Assembly: GCA_024734495.1 (NCBI GenBank)
Contig: JALMQS010000073.1
Coordinates: forward strand, 86,630 to 150,629
Source: Forficula auricularia
Taxonomy: Eukaryota; Arthropoda; Insecta; Dermaptera; Forficulidae
Direction: 5' to 3'
Length of the DNA stretch: 64,000 nt
The position numbers were made by a program, and so were the translations under genes. Below are positions 44,149 to 53,973 of this stretch, piece after piece; position 1 is the stretch's first letter; each line of letters begins with the position of its first letter. The notes under the pieces were generated by a model. The model did no database searches. It was not told the origin of the DNA and was given only the letters and a program-made list of their open reading frames with translations.

Positions 44149-44548
44149 TACATACTCTGCTATACATGCTTCATTGTATTTTAACTGCCCCTGAGATGAC
44201 CCTGTCTGGGACTTATATTAGGGGTTTGGTAAGATTTTGTTCTTTAACGTGTGATTAACACACAAAACGATTCTAAGTTATTTTGAAGCAGACAATAAAA
44301 GATTGTGTCTTCTGCTGGAATTATTTATAACGATCGTTATAAATAAATAAAATTTATAATTCCAACAGAAGACACTCTTTTATTGTCCCCTTCAATATAT
44401 AAAAATTCTGCTACCCTCGGCACAAAAATTTTCAATCTAAGTTATTTTCCTTGATTCTCTACTTTAATTCGCTGACTCTTTTTCTGAATGTTTAATTAAT
44501 CAAAACAGGAAAAAAGCTTTAGAGATTAAAAATCTGGATCACTCGTAA
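44149..44548 (+). repeat. Dispersed repeat, copy 1, carrying an insertion
   Basis: Matches 46259-46500 in the words TTGTATTTTAACTGCCCCTG, AGATGACCCTGT, TTATATTAGGGGTTTG, TAAGATTTTGTTCTTTAAC, then TTTCTGAATGTTTA and AATCTGGATCACTCGTAAAA. Copy 1 is interrupted at 44285-44435. Confidence 0.7.
44272..44448. mobile_element. Small hairpin insertion with a perfect 13 bp target duplication
   Basis: TCTAAGTTATTTT occurs at 44272-44284 and 44436-44448. The related repeat at 46259 has it once, so the 151 bp between (44285-44435) is an insertion. It is mostly a hairpin: GAAGCAGACAATAAAAG, TGTCTTCTGCTGGAATTA pairs with its complement at about 44358-44395, around the central palindrome TTATAACGATCGTTATAA. 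A 13 bp duplication is too long for most cut-and-paste transposons and fits target-primed retrotransposition. Confidence 0.65.
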
Positions 44549-46258
44549 AAAAATACAACAAAGGTACAGGATATGTGATTTCAAAAAAATTCTTTATATT
44601 AGATTTTTATATCATAATGTTCTTAGTATTAGGAATTTTTAATGCATGCAAGATTAAATTCTTCATTTTAGAGCAAACCAATGGAAAATAAATACAATGT
44701 ACAATATCTAGAAACTTGTATAATATTAGTCCATATCGAATGGAAGTCACAGCTAATCGCATCAGTAAACTTGTTGAACTCGACAACCCTGAACGAGAAC
44801 CCACCGTTTTGCCCTTCAAGTTTGCTTGAGTGGAAACGTTGAGGAATGTGGTCTCACCATCTAAGTTGTGCTTCTAGCATCGACACATGCTTATTTGTTT
44901 TTGTTTACGAGGGATCGCTGCGGTGGCACAAGTTATTTAAATGGGTGGTGGATGCTTAGCAGCGAAAGGCTTAATAATGGTGGCAGAAATCGCATCCTGA
45001 AATAAAAAGATTTGAATAGATCGATCATAAAAAACTTTGCTATTTTAAAAGCAAGGGGAATTTTTTTTGTTAAATAAATAAAAAATACATTAATTCTATT
45101 TTTATCTTACTTTTTCTCTCTTTCTCACTCACTAAATATGAGTCAGTACTTCGAATTGATATCATATATCCTGTATAAGAAAACTGTTGGTCTATATTTT
45201 ATACTTACTTTGGAATGGTGAAATCAGCGGATTCTAATGATTTTAGAAATTAAGCAGCATGTGACTTTTAGTTCTTGATTATTAATCTTCTAAATCCCTT
45301 TAAAATTGTACCCCGAGGACTAAGATTGCTTTTTATCCGACCTAGTAAAACTTGAAGTGATCTGAGAAAAAAATATTTTTAGATAATTTTCCAGCCGAGA
45401 CAAGCAGCTCAAATTTTTAATTTTTATAAAATATCCCATATTACCACACAGGTAAATGTTACTTTTATATTTCTTTTTTTTTAATTTGTATTTAATGGAC
45501 CTATATAGTATATTATTTAATATTAATATCAGTTCAATAAAATTGTATAGAAGCTTTAATTAAAAATTGAGTTGAGTTAAAAACACATTTTTTTCTCATA
45601 TTTTTAGCACGACTTCCTCAGGCTTTAAAAATGTAACATTTTATAATAAATTCGATTTCTAAAATTCTAAAAAAAAAATTATTCTAACTCTTATGAATCA
45701 ATTTTTATTCAAATCATGGAACCGAAGCTTTGATGTTTGCCCTTAATTTTATTTTTTATTTCGACCTCTGATTATCTAAGATTAGATGATTGTAAAATAA
45801 TTGTAAGTAGATCTCATAAAAAAAATGCGAAGGGTTGAACTAGACCTTAGCCTTAAGTCGTATACCTATGTGTATTCGGATCAATACTTCAGTCAAGATT
45901 GGTTCTTGCATCATAGAACGATTGAGAAGGAAATAGGGCTTGAGTTGGATTAAAGTGTACATAGTTGTTACCCTATTTTTCTCTCTTTTTGTTCTAAAAA
46001 CAGAGTCTTAATAAATAAAGAAAGAAAGGTTAGGTAAGTAATTTCAAATTCACAATATAAGTACGAAGACTTATTTAATAAGTAAAAATGAGTAACTATA
46101 GCCTATAAAAATATTTAAACCATGAACGCACAAATGAGTGCAGCTAAGAGCCAGATCGGTATCAAGTAAGGTTGAAAAAAAATCAGGCATATATACGGAA
46201 ATAATCTAAATAGGTTATATTTTGTTTTAGGAGATTCATGGACCTCATCGCTCTTATT
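44549..46258. other. No recognised gene; GC-richer patch at 44740-45000
   Basis: A plus-strand 29-codon frame (44740-44826, MEVTANRISKLVELDNPERE) and an overlapping minus-strand frame lie in a patch with near-normal GC. The peptide looks protein-like but is too short to place. The remainder is AT-rich. Confidence 0.35.
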
Positions 46259-46500
46259 TTACATGCTCTGCTACACATGCTGTATTGTATTTTAACTGCC
46301 CCTGAGATGACCCTGTTTGGGGCTTATATTAGGGGTTTGCTAAGATTTTGTTCTTTAACATGTGATTAACACATGTGAGCGATTCTAAGTTATTTTCCTT
46401 GATTCTCTACTTTAATTCTGACTCTCTTTCTGAATGTTTATTTAATCAAAACAGGAAAAAAGCTTTATAGATTTAAAATCTGGATCACTCGTAAAAACAT
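46259..46500 (+). repeat. Dispersed repeat, copy 2 (uninterrupted)
   Basis: Same family as 44149-44548 and lacking the 44285-44435 insertion, which makes it the empty-site reference for it. Confidence 0.7.
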
Positions 46501-47688
46501 ATCTCGAATTTGAATACTTTTAATTGGGATTTCGCGTATCTTTATTTTTTACAGGATAAGAGGGCTTGTTGGTCTTACTTATTTGGAAAATTGAATAAAT
46601 TTTTAATCAGCCGTCAGTTCAAACTAGGACAGGGCCAGGGAAAAAAGTTGTGTTCAGACAAAATTAAGGCATTTATTAATTTTTTACATTTTAATTTCTT
46701 ATCCAATTTTGAAAAGTCATTGAATTTCCAGATCAATAGATCAAACAAGCACTGGTTCCATAAAACTTTACTTTGTATCCGACCTAATTCCTGAATATAA
46801 CACCAATGGAATGACCTTATAGAAGTCGACGCACCTTAAAAGCTTAAATAATAATAAATAAAATACTTAAATATTCTTAAAGTTTTATTTTCATTCTTTT
46901 TTTAGGTAGCAAGAGTCAATCAACATTCTAAAACATTGAAATATTTTCATTATTTTTATGGTATTACATAAATTTTCCATTTTAGCAATAAAAAAAGATT
47001 ATCTCTCCTCTAATTTCAGTGTTGACAAGATTCATTGAGTAGAGTTTGACAAACAGAACTAATATAATTAGTAGTAAATCTGAATAAGACAACCATATTG
47101 TAATATAATATTAGTATGAGTGATTCATGACTTTCAAACAAGTAGCAAAAGCTATATATGATAATTATCGGCCTTTCTATGGGAACATTTGTTACATTTC
47201 AAGTACGTCGTTGATTCAGCTCTTTTTAAAATGGCCAGGACTCATAGGTCATAGATATTTCTATCAAATGTCATTGATGAATAAATATTTACCTACCATT
47301 CGATTCCCGTGACCTATAATGTAAATTTCTGAATTAAGATAAATAATATTCATTGATTACCCTACTGATTTTTATAATGATATATAATTATACTTCCAAG
47401 TGTATAAATTTAAAATTAATGTAAGAGAAAGTAAAAAGTAATAGATAAAAATTTCCAGGCAACATAAATATTTTATAACTATAATGCCAACGTTTTGATA
47501 ATTTTTTATTATCTCCTGAATTGTCCTGACTTTGCATTCTAGATAAAAAGATGGTGTGATAGAAAGGGTCACTCAACTCATTTCATAAACCATAAAAAGT
47601 CATGGTTGAAAATGATTCTTCACCACTTTTCAGACATTTTTTAAATCAATGAGCAAAATGAATTTGAATTTTTTTAGTTAACTCAGTA
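46501..47688. other. AT-rich, no recognised gene
   Basis: A 94-codon plus-strand frame at 46510-46794 has no recognisable domain and no compositional support. Nothing else noted. Confidence 0.35.
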
Positions 47689-47723
47689 CTAGGGCTTCGC
47701 CTGCCACTCGGGCGTACCGAGTA
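47689..47723 (-). mobile_element. Possible Helitron-like 3' end, second type
   Basis: On the minus strand a 6 bp stem hairpin ACTCGG-TACGC-CCGAGT is followed after 13 bases by CTAG and then T, the layout of a Helitron 3' terminus. The sequence is unrelated to the CCGCCGAAGG-type ends elsewhere in the window. No body was delimited. Confidence 0.35.
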
Positions 47724-48784
47724 ATAAATCTAGACCGTCATGTAAAATAGGGAACATTATAATTTAATGTAAGTATTAGATTCAGATTAATAGCTTTTTG
47801 TTGACATAATTTCTTAATTCGATCCTGTTAAAGTTAGCTAAAAATAAATAATTGTTTTCAATTGAAGGCACAGCGTTTATAGGAGTATGTTTAGTTGACT
47901 ATCTGAACAACCACTTCGATTACTAAAAGAAGGTATAATAAAATTAAGTTAGAAAATAATAATGGTTTATGTCCTTCAACTAAAAATACAAAAAATTAAA
48001 TTAGAGTGCTAGGTAGATTTCACAAATAAATATGTACAATTAAAATTTTGGTAGTATTTATATTGTATTTATTTGTTTCAATAAATAATTATAACTAATC
48101 ATGTGTGATTTAAATAAAAATTCAAATTTTAATCAAATTAATCATAAAAATAAAAGCTTCAACAGCTTCATTATTAATATCTAAATATGTACAATAATAA
48201 TATTCCACTTCGAACCAATACTCCCTCAAGAAAATTAAAAACACATATCTCATATCATAAAAAACTATTAAATTTACGAATTTATTTATTGTAGTAGTAC
48301 AGAATCGTGGAATTGATGATATTTATAGCGTATTCAGCTTAATACACTAATATCGCACTCGGGCATACTGACTATACTCAATACGCTCTTGTCATTTTTG
48401 CCAAGTACGAGTTATTTCAAAGTTGCCATGCTCAGTACGATTTGAGTGGAGTATATATAGTATTTTCGACAAGAGGTTAATCGTTGAAGTCTTTATTACG
48501 TTTTAAGAAGCTGAAATGTGTGAATATTATTTTGTATGAAGTAAAAATTTTGTATTCTGATTAATTTAACTTTTAATGCGTCAAACTTTTTACCTGTTGT
48601 GTAGCAGAATCGGGTCCTTTTGATTAACCAATGAGGGAACCCGAAGACAAAGTTTTTGGAACATTTTGTTGGAGGCAATTCACTATTCACCACAAAAGCA
48701 CAAAGCTAGGGTCAAAAATTGCCTCGAAAAAGGGGAAGTCTGGATTCCAAACTGGTCATTCGAAATAACCCACTCTTAACATAG
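47724..48784. other. AT-rich, no recognised gene
   Basis: A minus-strand frame at 48496-48693 (FGFPHWLIKRTRFCYTTGKK) has mildly higher GC but no recognised family. Mariner-like sequence begins at 48785 and may extend upstream undetected. Confidence 0.35.
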
Positions 48785-49010
48785 CAAGCGCGGCCACATG
48801 TCGTAAAAGTTGATTGAATTAGGCTAATAAACTTGGCCTAATTAATTCTAAGGTGACCAACTATACTCATTTACTGATTTTTCTACTCTTTTTTCGCAAA
48901 CCGTACTCTTTTAAAATCCTGTACTCTGTACTGGTCACTTTCAATGTCGGTATTCACAGGACACGAAATCCACTGCTGTTTTTTACTCCTTGTCATAGAT
49001 TCTCATATCT

Positions 49011-49610
49011 TAAGTACTCGTGCACAAATCGCATCTATGGAAACAGGAAATAGCAATAGGAAATAGACATATTTAACACCTCTAAAAATAAAGTAAAATA
49101 TCATTTTTCCGAAAATTTATGACAGTCTGATGGGATTGATTTGATTTGCTTTATTTTGGTTTATTATGTATTAAACTATTGAATGACATATCTTTGTTGA
49201 ATTTTGTACTTTACTTGAATTTTGCGAGATTTTGTTTTTGTTTTGAATGAATTTATGTGAACATCCCCACCAGCTCACGTAAACATTGTAATATTCGAAT
49301 TATGTACCTATTTATGTATGTTTCTCTTTATCTTTTGCTTTTCTTTCATTATTGTTTTCTGTATGATTTTCAGTGTGATTGTTCTTTTATTGTTAATTAT
49401 ATTTATTGTTCCGAGTATAGATTATTGTATTTTTTATTGCATTCGTTTATATATGATTTTGATGTTTTATTTTGTAATTCTTCGTAAAAAAACATTTTAT
49501 TCTTTAGTTTTTCTTGACATAACACTCATTATACACGTGTTTGACATTTTTGTAAGTGGACTACTAGTCCGTAAAATTATCTAAATAAATAAATAAATAA
49601 ATAAGTACTC
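49011..49610 (+). mobile_element. Retroposon-like insertion with (AAAT)n tail
   Basis: TAAGTACTC occurs at 49011-49019 and 49602-49610, bracketing 582 bp that end in an AAATAAATAAATAAATAAAT tail. A short target duplication plus an A-rich simple-repeat tail suggests target-primed insertion of a retroposon 3' end. Two overlapping T-rich open frames at 49257-49584 have no domain. The duplicated word resembles subterminal TACTC words of the host hAT, which weakens the case. Confidence 0.45.
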
Positions 49611-49798
49611 ATTTGTATAATTTTATACTCATTTTGTATTTCTAAAACATTTTTTTAGATTATTTTATTTCAATTTTATTAATTAAATATTTAAAATTAT
49701 TTTGACAGTGATTTTTACCACTAATTATACAGACTAAACTGACCGTTTTGGAAGATTCCAATCCCGGAATAAAAAAATGAATTTTTAAAAGAAGTTAA

Positions 49799-50356
49799 AA
49801 TTTTTATAAAATTTGCTATGAATATATCGAAGAATGGATAGTGAACTTTAGAGCATTAAATTGTTTCAAATGGACCCTTCTAAATAGTAAAATTGAATGG
49901 AAAGAAGTTTCTTCAGCAGTCGAATTTGTAATGAAGGAAGTAAAAGATATTGTTATTAATGACAATTTTCTCTTTGAAGAAATTCGAAGAGTAAATTTAT
50001 ATTTAAATGAAGAAAAATTGAAGAAATGGAACGATGAGAAAATAGAACTTGACAAAAGATGAGTAGAAATCTTTCGGCATTTTAGAGTAGAACATATCCC
50101 ACATGAAAATTTAAAAGTTTTAATAGAAATTTCCTTATGTTGTCCAGGCACTAATGCTGCTGTTGAAAGGGTATTTTCACTAGGGAATGATTATTGGAGC
50201 AGTGAGAAGTCGCAACTTTCTGTAAAAACATTATCTGCTGTCTTAACAGTCAAATTTAATATGCAAAATGAAAGTTGTTCGGATGTGGCTACATTATTAG
50301 ACGAACATCCTCATTCAGCAAAAAAAAATCCACTCCGAAGAAAAATATGTTTTTAA
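49799..50356 (+). pseudogene. hAT transposase C-terminal half with one stop
   Basis: The frame from 49799 to the TAA at 50354-50356 reads YEYIEEWIVNFRALNCFKW, later KKWNDEKIELDKR, a TGA (50060-50062), VEIFRHFRVEHIPHENLKV, then CCPGTNAAVERVFSLGNDYW and LSAVLTVKFNM. The latter block is the hAT dimerisation domain, in which C(L)PGTNA-VERVFS is well conserved. The stop replaces what is normally Trp. Apart from it the frame is open, so decay is not old. The upstream catalytic part is absent. Confidence 0.85.
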
Positions 50357-50630
50357 AAGAAAATAAAGTTTTAATCGTTTTTTCTTCTTTTTTTTCACCT
50401 ATGAAATACTTGCAAAGTGTACTCTTTTTGAACAAAAAATAGTTGGTCACCTTATTAATACCCCATACTCACCAGATATATCGCTAAAAGATTACTGCTT
50501 CTTCAACCATTTCGATTACCTCTTGAAGGGTAAGCCTATAACTAACAAGCTGCTTTCAAAAATGAATTTCTAAATGTACACTCCAGAATTTCATGATCAT
50601 GAAATACAACAAACTTGTAACTTGCTAGCA

Positions 50631-51309
50631 TAATTATTTAGAAAATAATAGTGCTTCGATTAATTAAGTTTATTATGAGCTAAGAAATATGTACTTACCT
50701 ATTTGAAGTTGAGGATCATAAGCCGGAGTTATTTTCTTACTTGTCTGATATTTTTATTTAGGATTTAAATTTATAACCTAGTGGAGAATTTTGAATTTTT
50801 TTAGTCCTCGATGAATTGAAAATTTCATTTGAAAGATAGTGATCATTAATTTTCCTGAGAGTTTCATTATTTCAATGATTATAACATAAATTAATAAATT
50901 AGAATACAAGGGGTGTCTGGGCATAATAATAATATATAATTTTTTAAAGAATGATACGATTATACCAAATAATTTTTTTTTAATCATCTAGCACAGGGAT
51001 TCTCAACATGTTTCTCTCGCGAAACATTTTTAATGACTTAAAAATTTAGCGCCACACCAAGAATCCAATTAAATTGTATTTAAATCAGCTTACTAGCTTA
51101 CTACTATAGATAGATGTATTATAATCTCAATTTTATTAATAATTTGTATACATAATTACATATTATATAGGTACCTTCCTATTTGAGGTTGGTGTTTTTT
51201 AATTATTTCAATTAAGTTGGGCTGTAAAACAACACTGCAATTCTTTCTCAACACGTTAAGTTTTGATCTCTTTTTAGACTTTATATTTTTTAACGTTAAA
51301 AATTCATAT
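50631..51309. other. AT-rich; a solitary hAT-like terminus at ~50992
   Basis: CACAGGGATTCTCAACATG at 50992 resembles a hAT end (CAGGGxTTCTCAAC). GCGCCACACCAAGAATCC follows at 51050. The partner end was not found. Confidence 0.35.
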
Positions 51310-51510
51310 AATAATAAAACTTGAGCAAGATCCGAGGTAGCTTTCACAAAAAGAAATAAAACGAAATTGAGTTTCGATATATTTCGGGGTGAGTTTTCTT
51401 TGACTCCTGATGATGGGCTCACCCCCGAAATATATCGAATTCAAAACTTAATTTTGTTTTATTTCTTTTTTGTGAAACCTACCTCGAATCTTGCTCAAGT
51501 TTTATTATTA
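51310..51510. repeat. Palindrome with an intact CTGATGA hammerhead-like core in the loop
   Basis: Arms of ~90 bp (51310-51400 and 51418-51510) start AATAATAAAACTTGAGCAAG. The loop contains CTGATGA (51407-51413), GGG-CTCACC-CCC, then GAAA (51427-51430) and ATATATCG, which pairs with CGATATAT at 51374-51381. This is the order of a type III hammerhead (stem III, stem I, CUGAUGA, stem II, GAAA, stem III), but stem I is poor and stem II has only three pairs. The long hairpin is a competing fold. Confidence 0.45.
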
Positions 51511-52126
51511 GATTAAAATGTCTCACCTAGAACCAACATCTAACTCCTTAAAAGTTATTAAAAATTCAAATTCACATAAATACTACATATGTTGAAAAAT
51601 TGAAATAAATTTTTTTTGATATATCGGGAAATCTTTTTGAAGCGAAATTCAAAATCATCTAGTAAAATTTCTGAGTATTGTAATTTAGTACATGGTTGAG
51701 TTGTTTATCGAAAGAGAAGTTTCGGCTAAAACCACCTAAATTATACATTCATAAGTATAAAACCTCATCAGAATCCACGAAATTTCGACACCTATTTCTG
51801 AACACATAGAATATAAATTTAGAATAAATGGCTCCTAGCGATCTCAGTTCTAAAATTGAAATAAGATATAGAAGGAAATGTTTGCCTCTATTTGAAAACC
51901 AGAAAACTTGTAAAAGTCGAATGTTTAAAATTATATTTAAAAAGATAATAAATAAACAAAATTCAAATCACCCACTTGGCCCTTCCTCTTCGTATCAGGT
52001 GTGAAATCAAAACATTAAATCATCATTATGCGAGTAGTAGACAGGTAGTCGATTTCAATTAAAAGATAAAATCTATATTTGTACATAATGCAAAGAAGAT
52101 ATAAATGTTAAAGTGTATAAATATTG
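51511..52126. other. AT-rich, no recognised gene
   Basis: Nothing beyond simple AT-rich sequence was recognised. Confidence 0.4.
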
Positions 52127-52535
52127 TAGTAAAACCCCGTTTTTTAGTAAGAACGGGTTCTTACTAGTTTAAACGCGTTTCACTGAATACCTTTGTGACA
52201 ACTAGAGTTTACTGATGTTGGTTGAGTTTGGTTCAAGGGTCTAGAATCTTCATTTTTGACCTTCCGTCTCATTTCGGGTGTTTATTTTCAAAATTTTTTA
52301 AACGAAAATGTCAAAAATTAGAAGCAAAGTTGTAGAGGATGTAATTTTTGACATTTTCGTTTAAAAATTTTTGAAAGTAAACACCCAAAATGAGGCGGAA
52401 GGTCAAAAATGAAAATTCTAGACCTTTGAACCAAACTCAACAAACATCAGTAAACTCTAGTTGCCTCAAAGGTATTCAGTGAAACGCGTTTTAACTAGCA
52501 AGAATGAGTTCTTACTAAAAACGGGTTTTTACTGC
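52127..52535. mobile_element. ~409 bp palindromic MITE, pogo/Tigger-like ends
   Basis: Left end (T)AGTAAAACCCCGTTTTTTAG and right end, inverted, CAGTAAAAACCCGTTTTTAG. The arms (~194 bp each) stay near-perfect to the centre at 52321-52341. CAGTAAAACC-type termini occur in pogo/Tigger elements, which duplicate TA; a clean TA duplication was not seen. No protein. Confidence 0.55.
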
Positions 52536-52632
52536 AACATATCACATACTACTAAAGGGCATTTGGTCCTGCCTCTGTATGTACCTATCTATCTATTTAT
52601 GTACCTATGTCCGCCCCCCCAACAAAAACAGA

Positions 52633-52963
52633 CGTCATGGCTACCAATATAAATGAAATTATCTCTATATATAAAATTAAGGTTTTGTCTGTACATTGGG
52701 GTGGTGGGGTGGGTGGGGCGCTGAGTGGGTTTCGGGGGAGGGGGGCGAGGTTCGAGAGGTGGGGGTCCAGAGGTCGTCATGGTTACCAATTTAAATGAAA
52801 TTATCTATATATATACATATAGTATATATATAAAATTAAGGTTTTGTCTGTACATTGGGGTGGTGGAGTGGGTGGGGGTTTCTGAGTCGGTTTAGGGATG
52901 GGGGTTCGGGCAGTGAGCCCCCTGGCTAGCAAGAGGGCCGCCGAAGGCGGGCCTTGCAGCTAG
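52633..52963 (+). mobile_element. Helitron-like element with tandem 5' units
   Basis: Two units (52633 and 52775) share CGTCATGG(C/T)TACCAAT, AAATGAAATTATCT, ATATAAAATTAAGG, TTTTGTCTGTACATTGGGGT and a GTGGG tract. Candidate TC starts after A are at 52662 and 52804. The 3' end AGCCCCCTGGCTAGCAAG, GGCCGCCGAAGGCGGGCC, TTGCAG ends CTAG at 52960-52963 before T, with a stable hairpin just upstream. No Rep/helicase is present. The 3' end matches those at 14043 and 16692. Confidence 0.6.
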
Positions 52964-53693
52964 TATATATACTAATAGAATTGAAAAAACACTAGGCTAG
53001 AGGTATCAGCTTTCGTATAAATTAGTTACCTCTCTTTTTTAATGGCGTCATTGCATATTAATTCTTAAGAAATAATGATTATATTAATGTAAACTCTAAT
53101 TATATAATTCTCTAAATTTAATAATTAATTTGATTAATAATAATAAATGTGTAGAAGAAGTGAAAAAATAATTTTTCTTTTAACGAGTGCAAAGTGCATA
53201 CATAAATGGAGTGGAAGGAAAGAGGTCTATCGCTGAGTGGGAGGGAGTGTTTTACGTAATGCATTCATCACAAGGTGCATGAGCGAATGCTTGCCTGCTT
53301 CTGCTTGCTCACGAGGGCTACCTTGCTACCTCTAGTTGGGCACAAACTTGTTTTCGTAGCTGCCTGAGTGTTGAGTGGTGATGTAAGCCCGAACGAGACC
53401 TTGACCAGCTGCCCACCGTAGTCTCCGAGGGCAGCTACGCCAGCCAATCCGCTACCTGCCCCTCAGCCTCAGCCTCAGCCTCAGATCATAAACATTAAAA
53501 ACAACCTACAAAAACACTGCCGGCCTTTTAAAATAGAAAACAACAAATTGATCGAAAAAGAAATTCAATGTCAAGAATAATAGAAAATTATTATCGCCAT
53601 AACAACAAATCAAAGAGAGTGGCACCTGCTTAATACAGATGAACATACACCTACACCATAACAACAAATCAAAGAGAGTGTCATCTGCTTAAT
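52964..53693. other. No recognised gene; GC-rich patch 53290-53490 and a short duplication
   Basis: 53290-53460 is GC-richer (GAGGGCTACCTTGCTACC, CCACCGTAGTCTCCGAGGGC) and ends in about four CCTCAG units (53460-53484). It resembles an untranslated or promoter region, but no start or donor was found. ACAACAAATCAAAGAGAGTG is duplicated at 53603 and 53661 with CTGCTTAATACA after it. Confidence 0.4.
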
Positions 53694-53973
53694 ACAAATA
53701 CCGAGGGGATGATCCGCGATTGGAAGTAGGTGTACACCTCTTGGGAATATTTGGAAATACTTGGAAATATTTGGAAGTACTTGGAAACATTTGGAATTAC
53801 TTGGAAATATTTGGAATTACTTGGAAATATTTGGAATACTTGGAAATATTTGGAAGTACTTGGAAATATTTGGAAGTACTTGGAAATATTTGGAAGTACT
53901 TGGAAATATTTGGAAGTACGAGTGGAAGTAGATGTACAGCATATTAGGTCGCGGTTCACCCCTCGACAAATAC
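53694..53973. mobile_element. hAT MITE, CGAGGGGTGAACCGCG family, copy 3
   Basis: A 264 bp element (53702-53965) with ends CGAGGGGATGATCCGCGA and TCGCGGTTCACCCCTCG and the perfect 8 bp duplication ACAAATAC (53694-53701, 53966-53973). It is longer than copies 1 and 2 because of an internal minisatellite. Confidence 0.85.
53741..53919 (+). repeat. ~20 bp minisatellite inside the hAT MITE
   Basis: About nine units of TTGGAAATATTTGGAAGTAC, each made of two similar 10-mers, with GTAC/TTAC variants and one shortened unit. Open frames on both strands here are only translations of the repeat. Confidence 0.9.

Larger units (their letters stand above)
48841..50461 (+). mobile_element. hAT transposon, internally decayed
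   Basis: The ends are AAGGTGACCAACTATA (about 48850) and, inverted, TAGTTGGTCACCTT (50440-50453). Flanks ATTAATTC (48841-48848) and ATTAATAC (50454-50461) make an 8 bp duplication with one mismatch. Repeated TACTC(T/A) words lie in the left subterminal part. The remaining coding part is the transposase C-terminus at 49799-50356; the N-terminal zinc finger and most of the catalytic domain are gone. A separate insertion occupies 49020-49601. Confidence 0.8.
48785..50630 (+). pseudogene. mariner transposase relic, split by a hAT insertion
   Basis: Left part (48785-48840): QARPHVVKV, matching the DNARPHV box around the second catalytic Asp of mariner transposases. Right part (50460-50573): TPYSPDISLKDYCFFNHFDY, LLKGKP, matching the PxYSPDLAPxDYHFF box that holds the third Asp, then a stop and a further fragment TPEFHDHEIQQTCNLL near the C-terminus. 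Between them sits a complete-looking hAT insertion (48849-50453). Stops are present in both parts, and the helix-turn-helix and first catalytic region were not found. Confidence 0.75.

Noticed and set aside
44740..44826. Short protein-like frame MEVTANRISKLVELDNPERE
   Set aside because: Only 29 codons, no splice context and an overlapping minus-strand frame; kept as a note rather than a gene.
49257..49584. Two overlapping hydrophobic ORFs
   Set aside because: T-rich low-complexity translation within a retroposon-like insertion; no recognised membrane family.
52589..52798. Gly/Pro-rich ORFs on both strands
   Set aside because: They translate the GTGGGG tract of the Helitron-like tandem units.
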